A stretch of 64,000 bases of DNA, from NCBI RefSeq assembly GCF_027891095.1, contig NZ_JAQIIO010000001.1, positions 62,001-126,000 of the forward strand. The letters run 5' to 3'. The translations under genes were made by a program, and so were the position numbers. The notes below the pieces were generated by a model that saw only the letters and a list, made by a program, of their open reading frames with translations, made no database searches and had not been told where the DNA came from. Of this stretch, positions 7,351 to 16,770 are shown one piece after another. Each line of letters opens with the position of its first letter. The stretch's first letter is position 1. The stretch is from Aliiroseovarius salicola (GTDB taxonomy: Bacteria > Pseudomonadota > Alphaproteobacteria > Rhodobacterales > Rhodobacteraceae).

Positions 7351-8157
7351 ATGGAATCACCCGCGCTCTCTGATCTCGACTGGCACATCGCCCGCGCACA
7401 TCTTGACTGGCAGGTCGAGCTGGGCGTGACAGACGCCATTTGTGACGCGCCGATCAACCGGTATGAACTGGAAGCGCGAAAGCCCAAAACCGCCGCCCCC
7501 GCACACCCAAAACCGCAGGCCATCCAGCCGGGGAAAGTCACCGAACCAGAAGTGGATTACGTGGCGATTGCCAAGGAACAGGCGGCACGGGCGCAGGATC
7601 TGGATGGGCTCAAGGCAGCGCTTGAGGCATTCGAGGGCTGTGACCTGAAAAAAGGCGCACGCAATACGGTGCTGGCCGATGGCAATCCCGCGGCACGCGT
7701 GATGATCATTGGCGAGGCCCCCGGTCGAGACGAGGATATTCAAGGCAAGCCTTTTGTGGGACGCGCCGGGCAATTGCTTGACCGGATGTTTGCCGCGATC
7801 AACATGGGACGCGAGGCACCGCTGTCGAAAGATGCGATCTACATCACCAATGTGATGCCGTGGCGCCCGCCGCAGAACCGCGAACCCACCCCACAGGAAA
7901 TGGCGATGATGGTGCCGTTTGTGCAGCGCCATGTGCAGCTGGTGGCCCCTGATGTGATCGTGCTGATGGGCAACACGCCGTGCCAGGCCGTTCTTGGCAA
8001 ACGCGGCATCACCCGGATGCGCGGCCGTTGGGAAGAAGCGTGGCACAAACCGATCCTGCCGATGTTCCACCCCGCCTATCTGCTCCGTAATCCGGCCGCA
8101 AAACGCGAGGCCTGGGCTGATTTGCTGGAGCTGCAGGCCAAGCTGCGTTCGCTCTGA
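7351..8157 (+). CDS. Uracil-DNA glycosylase, family 4-like but missing most Fe-S cysteines
   Basis: A 268-residue protein with the family 4/5 UDG core: GEAPGRDEDIQGKPFVGRAG at 121-140 (motif 1), ITNVMPWRPPQNREPT at 165-180, and FHPAYLLRNPAAKR at 239-252 (motif 2). It would excise uracil from DNA as the first step of base excision repair. Family 4 enzymes bind a 4Fe-4S cluster with four cysteines; here only Cys97 (FEGC) aligns, while the first ligand and the two near KCRPP and AAC are Phe/Trp/Met. About 90 extra N-terminal residues precede the core. I took the ATG at 7351 (MESPALSDLDW) rather than the one at 7315, whose extension is proline-rich and unlike the family. Confidence 0.85.
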   Translation: MESPALSDLDWHIARAHLDWQVELGVTDAICDAPINRYELEARKPKTAAPAHPKPQAIQPGKVTEPEVDYVAIAKEQAARAQDLDGLKAALEAFEGCDLKKGARNTVLADGNPAARVMIIGEAPGRDEDIQGKPFVGRAGQLLDRMFAAINMGREAPLSKDAIYITNVMPWRPPQNREPTPQEMAMMVPFVQRHVQLVAPDVIVLMGNTPCQAVLGKRGITRMRGRWEEAWHKPILPMFHPAYLLRNPAAKREAWADLLELQAKLRSL

Positions 8158-8234
8158 TCACCCCTTGATCCACATCAGGGATTTCCCGATATGTTCAGGG
8201 CAGAACTGCGCCACATGCATTGAAAGGCCCGACC

Positions 8235-8786
8235 ATGTCTCACATCCCCGCCAACAACACCCGCGCGTTCATTCCGGTGCGCATTGCGATCCTGACGGTC
8301 TCAGACACGCGGAGCATGGATGAAGACCGTTCCGGCGACACGCTGGTGAAGCGGTTGGAAGGCGCCGGACACCAATTGGCCGATCGCAAAATCATCCGCG
8401 ATGAACGCGGTGAGATTGCCGACCAGCTGCGCGCATGGTCGCTCGATCCCGAGATCGACGTGATCATTTCGACCGGAGGCACCGGGCTCACCGGGCGCGA
8501 CGTGACGGTTGAGGCGCATCGGGACGTGTATGAAAAAGAGATTGAGGCCTTCGGCACCGTCTTCACCATGATTTCAGTGCAGAAAATCGGCACTTCTGCG
8601 GTGCAATCGCGCGCCACGGGTGGCGTGGCCAATGGCACCTATCTCTTTGCCCTGCCCGGCAGCACCGGGGCCTGTAAGGATGCATGGGACGAGATCTTGG
8701 AGGCGCAGCTCGACTATCGCCATCATCCCTGCAATTTCGTCGAGATCTTTCCTCGCCTTGAAGAACACAAGCAGCGCAAGAAATAA
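8235..8786 (+). CDS. moaB: Molybdenum cofactor biosynthesis protein MoaB
   Basis: A 183-residue member of the MoaB/Mog family, which adenylylates molybdopterin or acts nearby in molybdenum cofactor synthesis. Visible motifs are AILTVSDTRSMDEDRSGDTL at about 18-37, IDVIISTGGTGLTGRDVT near 75-92 (the STGGTG molybdopterin-binding loop), and ALPGSTGACKDAWDEIL near 142-158. The start is the ATG at 8235. It follows the UDG gene by 77 bases on the same strand. Confidence 0.92.
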   Translation: MSHIPANNTRAFIPVRIAILTVSDTRSMDEDRSGDTLVKRLEGAGHQLADRKIIRDERGEIADQLRAWSLDPEIDVIISTGGTGLTGRDVTVEAHRDVYEKEIEAFGTVFTMISVQKIGTSAVQSRATGGVANGTYLFALPGSTGACKDAWDEILEAQLDYRHHPCNFVEIFPRLEEHKQRKK

Positions 8787-8899
8787 ACGACGGAAATCGC
8801 CCATTTAGGCGTATCACCTCCAACACATGTGACCATCCACACCTTGCCACCGGGCAAAAGCCGGGCAAGATGGGAAGGTACCCAATTGGAGTGACGCAT

Positions 8900-10351
8900 A
8901 TGCGCTTTCTTGGCCGCAGCCTGTCCGGGCTTTTCCTGCTTGCCGCCACACTTGGCCTTCTGGCGCTTGCGGGCCTGCAGCTGTCTTCTGCTTTCAAAGA
9001 GCGGGCAGAACGCGAAAATGCGCGCCCGCAGGGGCGTGAACGGCTATTCACCGCCAATGTGATCCCCTATCTCGAAGGTCGTCAGGTGCCGATCCTTTCT
9101 GTGCACGGCGAACTTGCCGCGCGCCGCTCACTGGATGTGCGCACCTTGGCAGGCGGCACCGTGGTGGAAATGACCGAGGCGTTTGAAACCGGGGCACGGG
9201 TCACCGAAGGCCAGCTTCTTCTGCGCATCGACCCCACTGATTTCCTGCGGGCGCTTGAGCTTGCAGAAACCGACCTGACACAGGCCGAGGCTGAACTGCG
9301 CGACGCTCGTGCTGCATTGGATCTGGCACAGGATGATCTGGCAAATTCCAAACGTCAGGCAGAACTGCGCGAAGCGGCTTTGACACGCCAGAAAGATCTG
9401 GTCTCGCGCCGGGTTGGTACCGAAGCTGCCGTGGAAACCGCCGCCCTTGCAGCCGCCAGCGCCCAGCAGGCCGTTTTGTCCAAGCGCCAGGCCGTGATCA
9501 GCGCCGAGGCCCGTGTGTCGACCGCTGATGCCACACTCACGCGCCGCAATATCCAGCTGGACGAAGCCCAGCGCCGTCTGGAAGAAACCGAAATCCATGC
9601 TGAGATTTCCGGCACCTTGGCTGAGGTGACCGCCCTGCGCGGCGGCGTTGTGACCAATAATGAAAAACTTGCGCAGATCATCGATCCGACCGACCTTGAA
9701 GTGAGTTTCCGCCTATCCACCGCGCAGTATGCCCGGCTTTTGGATGTGGCCGGAAACCTTCCCGCCGCTTCCGTTACCGTGCGGCTGGACAGTGGCATCG
9801 TTGCACTGACAGCACAGGGCACCATCACCCGAGAAGCCGCGGATGTGGGCGAAGGTCAGACGGGCCGGTTGATCTTTGCTACGCTCGACACATCAACAGG
9901 TCTGCGCCCCGGCGATTTCGTAACCGTGGAAGTGGCCGAACCTGCGCTTGAGCGCGTTGCCCTGCTGCCCGCCTCAGCCCTCGGAGCAAATGGAACTGTT
10001 CTGGTGCTGGGGGACGGGGATCGTCTTGAGGAGGCTCCGGTCACTCTCATGCGGCGTCAGGGAGACAGCGTTCTTGTGCGCGCCAAAGGACTATCAGGGC
10101 GTGAGGTTGTGGCAGAGCGCAACCCGGCCTTGGGGGCAGGCATCCGTATCAAACCCGTGCGACCGGGTGGCAGCCCAGAAGAGCCGGAAGAGGTGGAGTT
10201 GAGCGCGGACCAGCAATCCGCCATTCGTGCTTTTGTCGAACAGAGCACAAGAATGCCGGATGACGCGAAGGCGCGGATCCTGAAACAGGTTGAAACGGGC
10301 AAGATGCCAGCAGAAACACTCGCCCGCCTGCAATCGCGGATGGGGAGCTGA
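8900..10351 (+). CDS. RND efflux periplasmic adaptor (membrane fusion protein)
   Basis: A 483-residue adaptor linking the inner-membrane RND pump to an outer-membrane channel. Residues ~8-28 are an N-terminal hydrophobic anchor or signal segment. A barrel-sandwich part (GGTVVEMTEAFETGARVTEG, near 83) is followed by a long alpha-helical hairpin at about 110-225, rich in Ala, Glu and Arg, the second lipoyl half (IHAEISGTLAEV), and a beta-barrel region. The C-terminal ~50 residues form an extra helical tail. It stops 3 bases before the permease start, so the two are co-translated. The start is the ATG at 8900. No regulator or outer-membrane channel gene lies next to it. Confidence 0.9.
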   Translation: MRFLGRSLSGLFLLAATLGLLALAGLQLSSAFKERAERENARPQGRERLFTANVIPYLEGRQVPILSVHGELAARRSLDVRTLAGGTVVEMTEAFETGARVTEGQLLLRIDPTDFLRALELAETDLTQAEAELRDARAALDLAQDDLANSKRQAELREAALTRQKDLVSRRVGTEAAVETAALAAASAQQAVLSKRQAVISAEARVSTADATLTRRNIQLDEAQRRLEETEIHAEISGTLAEVTALRGGVVTNNEKLAQIIDPTDLEVSFRLSTAQYARLLDVAGNLPAASVTVRLDSGIVALTAQGTITREAADVGEGQTGRLIFATLDTSTGLRPGDFVTVEVAEPALERVALLPASALGANGTVLVLGDGDRLEEAPVTLMRRQGDSVLVRAKGLSGREVVAERNPALGAGIRIKPVRPGGSPEEPEEVELSADQQSAIRAFVEQSTRMPDDAKARILKQVETGKMPAETLARLQSRMGS

Positions 10352-10354
10352 TCG

Positions 10355-13300
10355 ATGAAGTCCCCCCTCAAATCTGCCATCGGATCCGCTGACGGGATCC
10401 TGTCCTATTTCACCCGACATGCGACATTGGCCAACCTTCTGCTGGTGATCCTGATTGCTCTGGGCGTTCTGTCCTATCCACGTATGCGGGCGCAGTTTTT
10501 CCCCGATGTAGTGGTGGAAAGTGTCACGGTATCAGTGGCCTGGAGTGGGGCTGGTGCAGAAGATGTGGACGCCGGGATCATTCAGGTTCTGGAACCAGCT
10601 TTGCTGGCCGTAGACGGCGTGGAAAGCGTGGAATCGCGTGCCACCGAAGGCCGCGCCCGGATCGACATGGAGTTTGAACCCGGCTGGGATGTCTCGCAGG
10701 CGGCGGATGACGTTCAGGTCGCCGTGGATGAAACCACCACCCTGCCAGAAGATGCCGACGCCCCGCAGGTAAGGCGCGGCGCGTGGCGGGACAGCGTGAC
10801 GGATGTGGTGATCACCGGGCCTGTTGGCATCGACCAGTTGGGACGTTTTGCCGACGAAATGATCGTGCGGCTGTTTGATCGAGGTGTAACCCGCACCACG
10901 ATCCGCGGTGTGGTCGCTCCGGAGATCCTGATCGAAGTGCCTTCTCTCTCACTGATCGAACATGACGTAAGCATGTCACAGATCGCCTCCGCGATCAGCG
11001 AAGAGGTCTCAACAGACCCGGCGGGGGACGTGGCATCTGGTGCGGCCCGCGTGCGTACCGGTGTGGCCAAACGCTCGGCAGATCAGATCGAAGCGATTGT
11101 GCTGCGGTCAAACCCTGACGGATCATCCCTAACGGTTGGGGATGTGGGGCGGGTTCTGACCAAAGGCGTGGACCGAGATCGATCCTATTTTGTAGGGGAT
11201 CAGCCCGCCGTGGCGCTGAACGTGTCCCGCTCGGCGGCAGGGGACGCGATTGCGCTTCAGGAAGAGGTCGAGAAAATACGCGAAGAGATGCTGCTCTCGC
11301 TTCCGGAAGGAGTCGAGATCACCTTAATGCGCACGCGGTCCGAGCTGATCACCGCGCGGATCAACATGCTGATGGAAAACGGTGCGATGGGGCTGGGCTT
11401 GGTCCTGATCCTGCTGTTTCTGTTTCTCAATGCCCGCACCGCCCTATGGGTGGCAGCGGGGATCCCGGTGGCCATGCTCACCGCGCTTTTCCTGATGTAT
11501 ATGGCGGGGCTGACGATCAACATGATCTCGCTCTTTGCGCTGATCATCACGCTGGGCATTGTGGTGGATGACGCGATTGTGGTGGGAGAGCACGCCGATT
11601 TCCGCGCACGTCGTCTGGGTGAAGGCCCGATTGAGGCGTCCGAGAACGCCGCACGCCGGATGTTTCCCCCGGTCTTCTCCGCCACCATGACCACCGTGAT
11701 CGCCTTTTTCGGTCTGACCTCAATCGGTGGCCGTATGGGGGATCTGATCGAAGACATTCCCTTCACCGTGATTGTGGTGCTGATCGCCTCGCTGATCGAA
11801 TGCTTCCTGATCCTGCCACATCACATGGCCCATGCGCTGACGCATACTGCAAAAGAACACTGGTATGATTGGCCGTCGCGGCAGGTGAACAAAGGGTTCC
11901 GCTGGGTGCGTGATCATGCCTTCCGTCCGCTGATGAAAGGGGTAGTGAAGGCGCGTTATCCGGTGATGGCCGCCACCATCCTGCTGCTTGTCACTCAGGT
12001 CTCGATCTTTATTCGCGGCGATCTGACCTTCCGCTTTTTCAACGCGCCGGAACAAAGCACTATCACGGCCAACTTTGCGATGCTGTCGGGCGCAACCCGT
12101 GATGACACGCAAGAGATGATGGGACTTGTTCAAGATGCAATCGACCGCACCGCCACGGCTTTTGAAACCGAATATGGCGTGGAGCCAATCACGGTCGCCC
12201 TTGCGCAAACCGGTGGCAATTCCGGCCGTGGCCTGTCGGGCGTCGAAAGCAAGGACACGGAACTGCTTGGTGCGGTGATCATGGAGTTGATCGACGCCGA
12301 TCTGCGCCCCTTTACCACCGGGGATTTCGTGGCTGCCCTTCAGGACAATGTGACCCGCCACCCGATGCTGGAAACCCTCAGCTTCCGCCGCGCGCGCTAT
12401 GGACCGGGGGGGGATAGCCTAGACGTTGAATTGTTCGGTGCAGACAGTGACACGTTGAAAGCGGCAGCTGAGGCGCTCACCGAAGCACTGGCGCAATATC
12501 CCGAAGTCTCCGCTCTTGAAGACAGTATGGCCTATGACAAGGATGAGCTCATTCTGGATCTGACCCCACAAGGTCAGGCGTTGGGCTTTACCATCGACGG
12601 TCTGGGCCGCGTGTTGCGCGCGCGCCTCAACGGGCTGGAGGCTGCCACCTTCCCCGATGGCACCCGCACAGCGGCCATTCGGGTCGAATTGCCAGACGAC
12701 GAGCTAACCGCTGACTTCCTCGACAATACGCAGATGCGCACACAGGCGGGTAATTACGTGGCCCTATCCGATCTGGTGTCGGTCCGTTCGCGCACGGGGT
12801 TTTCCAGTGTCGAGCGTGAAAACGGAATTCGCCTGATCAACGTGACCGGGGATCTTGACGAAAGCGACCCGGCACGGGCCGAGGAAATCACCCGCACGCT
12901 GGAAACCGAAATCCTGCCGCAGATCGCCGAAGACTTCACCGTGACCTGGCAGTTGGGAGGGCTTAGCGAGCAACAAAACGAGTTTCTGGCAGATGCGCGG
13001 ATCGGATTGATCCTGGCGCTGTTGGGGATCTACCTGACGCTCGCATGGATCTTCTCAAGCTGGACAAGGCCAATTGTGGTGATGGCGATCATTCCATTTG
13101 GGCTTGTTGGTGCGATCATTGGCCACGTCCACTGGGGCGTACCCCTGTCGATGTTCTCGGTGGTGGGCCTGATCGGTATGACCGGGATCATCATCAATGA
13201 CAGTATCGTTCTGGTCACAACCATCGACCAATACGCCCGAGAACGCGGCCTGATCCCCGCGATCATCGACGGAGCAGCAGACCGGCTGCGCGCTGTCATG

Positions 13301-13705
13301 CTGACGACAGCAACAACCGTGCTGGGCCTTGCACCGCTGCTTTACGAATCCTCGCGTCAGGCGCAGTTCCTGAAACCCACGGTCATCACCCTGACCTACG
13401 GGCTAGGATTTGGCATGCTGCTGGTCTTGCTGGTGGTGCCCGCACTTGTGGCCATGCAAGCGGATATTGGTCGAATGGTCAGTTCCCTTGGCCGTCTGTG
13501 GCGTGCCCGCCACCACAAGGCTGTGCGCAAGGTGATGGGTTTGGTTGCGTCAGTGGTCGTGCTGATGGCAGTTTCAGCAGGGGCAATGATCGCGCTCTTT
13601 GGCCTCACCCCACTGGCCGTGGGCGGATTTGTCGCCTCTGCACTGGGCATCACCCTGATTGCCTATCTGGCATCTTTCCTGATCTGGCATCCAAGCGGAA
13701 GTTGA
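10355..13705 (+). CDS. RND family efflux permease (AcrB/HAE-1-like)
   Basis: A 1116-residue inner-membrane proton-driven transporter. Features run in the usual order: TM1 near residues 25-45, the porter segment starting FFPDVVVESVTVSVAWSGA, a cluster of spans at about 340-480 containing GIVVDDAIVVGEH (the conserved proton-relay region with paired Asp), a second periplasmic half, and TM8-12 from about residue 880. The family is normally 1030-1050 residues; the extra length is mostly a hydrophobic C-terminal extension of two more segments (about 1065-1110). It pairs with the adaptor just upstream. The substrate is unknown; this branch resembles the AcrB-like pumps of marine alphaproteobacteria. 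Confidence 0.93.
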   Translation: MKSPLKSAIGSADGILSYFTRHATLANLLLVILIALGVLSYPRMRAQFFPDVVVESVTVSVAWSGAGAEDVDAGIIQVLEPALLAVDGVESVESRATEGRARIDMEFEPGWDVSQAADDVQVAVDETTTLPEDADAPQVRRGAWRDSVTDVVITGPVGIDQLGRFADEMIVRLFDRGVTRTTIRGVVAPEILIEVPSLSLIEHDVSMSQIASAISEEVSTDPAGDVASGAARVRTGVAKRSADQIEAIVLRSNPDGSSLTVGDVGRVLTKGVDRDRSYFVGDQPAVALNVSRSAAGDAIALQEEVEKIREEMLLSLPEGVEITLMRTRSELITARINMLMENGAMGLGLVLILLFLFLNARTALWVAAGIPVAMLTALFLMYMAGLTINMISLFALIITLGIVVDDAIVVGEHADFRARRLGEGPIEASENAARRMFPPVFSATMTTVIAFFGLTSIGGRMGDLIEDIPFTVIVVLIASLIECFLILPHHMAHALTHTAKEHWYDWPSRQVNKGFRWVRDHAFRPLMKGVVKARYPVMAATILLLVTQVSIFIRGDLTFRFFNAPEQSTITANFAMLSGATRDDTQEMMGLVQDAIDRTATAFETEYGVEPITVALAQTGGNSGRGLSGVESKDTELLGAVIMELIDADLRPFTTGDFVAALQDNVTRHPMLETLSFRRARYGPGGDSLDVELFGADSDTLKAAAEALTEALAQYPEVSALEDSMAYDKDELILDLTPQGQALGFTIDGLGRVLRARLNGLEAATFPDGTRTAAIRVELPDDELTADFLDNTQMRTQAGNYVALSDLVSVRSRTGFSSVERENGIRLINVTGDLDESDPARAEEITRTLETEILPQIAEDFTVTWQLGGLSEQQNEFLADARIGLILALLGIYLTLAWIFSSWTRPIVVMAIIPFGLVGAIIGHVHWGVPLSMFSVVGLIGMTGIIINDSIVLVTTIDQYARERGLIPAIIDGAADRLRAVMLTTATTVLGLAPLLYESSRQAQFLKPTVITLTYGLGFGMLLVLLVVPALVAMQADIGRMVSSLGRLWRARHHKAVRKVMGLVASVVVLMAVSAGAMIALFGLTPLAVGGFVASALGITLIAYLASFLIWHPSGS

Positions 13706-13710
13706 TCCGC

Positions 13711-13780
13711 CTTTTTCTTGCTTCAAATACCTTTGGGTGAGCGAGCTTGCCTCGCGAGGGGCAACGCCCCTCAGGCTCAC
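13711..13780 (+). repeat. Interspersed GC-rich element, copy b
   Basis: T-run, CTTGCTTCAAATACCT, GGGTGAGC, the palindrome GAGCTTGCCTC, GCGAGGGGC-AAC-GCCCC and TCAGGCTCAC. It begins 5 bases after the RND permease stop. The 29 bases at 13735-13763 are repeated exactly in inverted orientation in copy c, so the two can pair into a large hairpin. Confidence 0.85.
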
Positions 13781-13916
13781 AAAGTGAGCCGCCAATAGCG
13801 CGCCTGAACGTAAGAGAAGGCGCCCCATTGTCTCGATTGGTGTATTCTAATCGGCTCCCGCGCCTTTTCTCCCTCACGGTCGACTGGCTTGGGCCAGGCC
13901 TCGGCTACGCCTCGGA

Positions 13917-13980
13917 AAGGGGCGCTGCCCCTCGCGAGGCAAGCTCGCTCACCCCGGGATATTTCATGCAAGAGGAAAGA
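13917..13980 (-). repeat. Interspersed GC-rich element, copy c
   Basis: The same unit as copy b in the opposite orientation, lying just past the stop of the 13986-15026 gene. Bases 13926-13954 are the exact reverse complement of 13735-13763. Together b and c give each of the two convergent genes its own downstream copy. Confidence 0.85.
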
Positions 13981-13985
13981 AGATG

Positions 13986-15026
13986 TTAGTCGAATGTGCC
14001 CGTCACACGGCCAAGCAACATAAACGCGCGGGCGGTACGCGTATCGGACAGGGCAGCGATATCAGCATCCGATGCGTTTCCTTCGAACCCAGCAAATGTC
14101 TGGTCGAATTTGCGCAGGAAATGGTGAACAGCGTCTCGAAAGATCGGATCTTGCCGCATCCGTCCGGCGGTCAGTGCCAGCGATGAGCGATCCCGCACGC
14201 CGCCCAAGGCGGCCACGGATCGGCCGCGTTCGCCTGCGGCAAATTTTCGCCAGACCTCGGGTTTGGCGCGGTCCGGGCGCAGATCATCCATATAGATTCC
14301 ATCTTGCGACAGAAGTGTCAGTACATCCTGAGCGGCATGAACCAGCCCAGAGACTTGTCGGTCAGACAGGGCACGGCGCAGGGCGCGGAAACCCTCGGCG
14401 TCATTTTCAGTTTCCGGGAAGTGCAAGGCGCTGATGAAATCTTCGATCGACAGCGGCGGCGAAAAGTCTTCCAATGGCGTGCCCAATGCAAGGCTGGCCT
14501 GATCCTCAGGCACCAGCTGCCCATCTTCCGGGTTCATCGCTGGTGTCGCAGCAGGGTCGGTTTTAATGCCCCCCGGGCGGATCGAGGTAAATGTCGCCAG
14601 CGCTGTTTCGGTCTTTTTGCTGACCGCCGCGATTTCTTCGAGCTTCCTTTCCACCTCCGAGGGTTGCTTTACCCCTGCCGCCTGATGTTGCAGGTAGGTA
14701 TGGCGCATCCCGTCGATAGCTGCCTGAAGGCGATGGCTCTCTTCACGCATGATCCGGGCAGAGCGCATGGCAGCCACCGCCACCCAGATCAACGCCACGG
14801 GCATGAAGATCGCCAGAAGTGTCATGATAAAACGCAGCGGGTCAGCCCCTTCTGACGACCCCCCGCCAAGGACAAGAAAGAACACCGCACAGGCGAACAG
14901 CCAAACCGCCGAAATCGACAGGCCGATGATCTCGCTCCGGCTGATCGACGGTTGATCTGCCGTGGGCAGAGAGGGCGTTGCCTGCGCGCCCGGCCTTGTC
15001 AGCTCTGGCTTTTGATCCGCATCCAT
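13986..15026 (-). CDS. Hypothetical membrane protein with coiled-coil region
   Basis: A 346-residue protein I cannot assign. It has a polar proline-rich N-terminus, two hydrophobic segments at about residues 32-53 and 64-84, a helical, coiled-coil-like stretch (RIMREESHRLQAAIDG to KLEEIAAVSKKTETAL, about 88-145), and a soluble C-terminal domain of about 180 residues. The end carries RTARAFMLLGRVTGTFD. I take the ATG at 15024-15026 as the start because GGGGGTGAGG lies just upstream; a TTG at 15045-15047 is possible. It is encoded 38 bases after greA on the same strand. Similar proteins probably exist across Rhodobacteraceae, but I know no function. Confidence 0.7.
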   Translation of the reverse strand: MDADQKPELTRPGAQATPSLPTADQPSISRSEIIGLSISAVWLFACAVFFLVLGGGSSEGADPLRFIMTLLAIFMPVALIWVAVAAMRSARIMREESHRLQAAIDGMRHTYLQHQAAGVKQPSEVERKLEEIAAVSKKTETALATFTSIRPGGIKTDPAATPAMNPEDGQLVPEDQASLALGTPLEDFSPPLSIEDFISALHFPETENDAEGFRALRRALSDRQVSGLVHAAQDVLTLLSQDGIYMDDLRPDRAKPEVWRKFAAGERGRSVAALGGVRDRSSLALTAGRMRQDPIFRDAVHHFLRKFDQTFAGFEGNASDADIAALSDTRTARAFMLLGRVTGTFD

Positions 15027-15064
15027 GCCCTCACCCCCGGCAATCAACCATTTTAACTAAGATC

Positions 15065-15535
15065 TCAGATATACTCGATCTTTAGGATCTCATAGCCACG
15101 TTCCCCACCCGGGGTTCGGACCTCTACGCTGTCCCCCTCTTCCTTGCCGATCAGGGCGCGGGCAAGAGGGGATTTGATATTGAGTTTACCACGTTCCAGG
15201 TCCGATTCCGGCTCACCCACGATCTGATAGGTTTTTTCCTCATCGGTATCTTCGTCAACCAATGTGACAGTCGCAGAGAATTTCACCGTGCCGGACATAT
15301 TGGCCGGGTCGATCACTTCCGCCAGCGACAGAATGCCTTCGAGCTCTTTGATCCGGCCTTCGATAAAGCCCTGTTTTTCGCGCGCCGAGTGGTATTCGGC
15401 GTTTTCCTTAAGGTCGCCAAGCTCGCGCGCCGAGGCAATGGCCTCGATGATCGCCGGGCGTTCGACGCTCTTGAGTTGTTTCAATTCCTCACTCAGCGCG
15501 GTGTGTCCCGCGCGGGTCAGCGGTATCTTGTCCAT
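15065..15535 (-). CDS. greA: Transcription elongation factor GreA
   Basis: A 156-residue factor that stimulates RNA polymerase to cleave backtracked transcripts. The N-terminal coiled coil carries the acidic tip [20 protein letters not shown] at about 33-52, and the C-terminal FKBP-like half has [18 protein letters not shown]-type sequence and the end [19 protein letters not shown]. Length and both halves are normal. The start is the ATG at 15533-15535 ([14 protein letters not shown]), the usual family N-terminus; an in-frame start further up adds a non-conserved stretch. The next gene on this strand follows closely. Confidence 0.96.
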   Translation of the reverse strand: MDKIPLTRAGHTALSEELKQLKSVERPAIIEAIASARELGDLKENAEYHSAREKQGFIEGRIKELEGILSLAEVIDPANMSGTVKFSATVTLVDEDTDEEKTYQIVGEPESDLERGKLNIKSPLARALIGKEEGDSVEVRTPGGERGYEILKIEYI

Positions 15536-15659
15536 GAAGCGTAACTGTCCTGTTCGGCCCTGGAGCTGCACCAAGGCTTCGTTATCGAAATTTTATAGGC
15601 AATGCGCCGGTCAGGCGCTAGGTTGACCATAAAAGAAAAACAAATCTGAGCAGTTTGCA

Positions 15660-16631
15660 ATGCGATTATTCGCCCTGACCATTCTTGCATACATTGTTAT
15701 CAGCGGATTGGTGACAATGATATTCCGGGATAATCCGCTGCATCTCTTCGCTGAGATGGTGGAATTTGTGCCTTGGATCGTGCTTGAGACCCTCTCAAAC
15801 GGCTGGTGGGGTGTCCCTTTGTTGTTGGTTGCAACCGCCCTCTACAACCGCGCGGATATCGTGAACCGCCTGTCAAAAGCGATCATAACGGTGGGGCTGT
15901 GTGCGGTTTTCATCTCGATGTTCACGATCATGAAGGCGACGATGCCATTTCTGGTCCCGTTTTGGGCGGATCCGCTGTTTGCAGATCTGGACCGTGTTTT
16001 GCATTTGGGCCGTGATCCATGGGTGTTCACACATGCAGTGTCGGGGTGGATAAACCCTGATTGGGTGGCCCCGATCTACTATCCAATATGGTCCGTTCCC
16101 GCGATTTTCCTACCGGTTCTGATGGTGCTTTTCGACAATGACACGCAGCGCATCCGCAGGTTTACAATTCTCTATCTGTTTACCTGGATTGGGCTTGGCA
16201 ATGTGCTGGCGGTGGCGTTTATGTCTGCGGGTCCGGTTTACTATGATCGCCTGGTCGGTGGCAGTGACTTTGAGGGGATGAGAGCCGCTCTGCACGACGT
16301 AGGTCTCATGCCCAATTACCTCTACGCCCTGACCGAGAACCTCTGGTCCTACTACATCAACGATGTGCAAAGGGCGGGTGCAGGCATTTCTGCCTTCCCA
16401 TCCGTGCATATTGGTGCGGCCACCATGTTCGGGCTCTATCTCTACGACAGGCACCGCGGATTTTTGCCGATCTCGATCTTGATCGTCGCACTATACCAAT
16501 TCCTGTCCGTTTATCAGGGGTGGCACTACGCCATTGATGGCTATTTTTCGATTCTTGCCGTGGTTGTTGTCTGGATTTGGTTGCGCCGAAAAGAACGCGA
16601 GGATGCAATATCTCCCGCTGCCGTCACCTGA
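15660..16631 (+). CDS. PAP2 superfamily / AUR1-like membrane protein
   Basis: A 323-residue polytopic membrane protein with about six hydrophobic segments. The motif pair AFPSVHIGAATMFGLYLYDRHR and QGWHYAIDGYFSILAV near the C-terminus corresponds to PSGH and SRxxxxxHxxxD of PAP2 phosphatases, in the variant form (PSVH, GWHYAIDG) seen in inositol-phosphoceramide synthase (AUR1)-like proteins. It probably acts on a lipid phosphate or transfers a head group in the inner membrane. The substrate cannot be told. It is transcribed divergently from greA, 124 bases apart, with no partner gene. Confidence 0.75.
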   Translation: MRLFALTILAYIVISGLVTMIFRDNPLHLFAEMVEFVPWIVLETLSNGWWGVPLLLVATALYNRADIVNRLSKAIITVGLCAVFISMFTIMKATMPFLVPFWADPLFADLDRVLHLGRDPWVFTHAVSGWINPDWVAPIYYPIWSVPAIFLPVLMVLFDNDTQRIRRFTILYLFTWIGLGNVLAVAFMSAGPVYYDRLVGGSDFEGMRAALHDVGLMPNYLYALTENLWSYYINDVQRAGAGISAFPSVHIGAATMFGLYLYDRHRGFLPISILIVALYQFLSVYQGWHYAIDGYFSILAVVVVWIWLRRKEREDAISPAAVT

Positions 16632-16770
16632 TCCGCAACTGGCAGCGCAAACAATAGGAAAAAACCGTCAGATAAGTCGCAAACATCTGGAATGACGCCG
16701 TGTAGCGATTGACCCTGCCCATACGGCGGGCTAACGATCTTGCCGAAACGGTCACTCCGGGGAAAAGATT

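Noticed and set aside
8841-8870. Imperfect CTTGCC/GGGCAAG hairpin before the RND adaptor gene
   Set aside because: Arms need a bulge and there is no T-run or clear operator logic; too weak to list.
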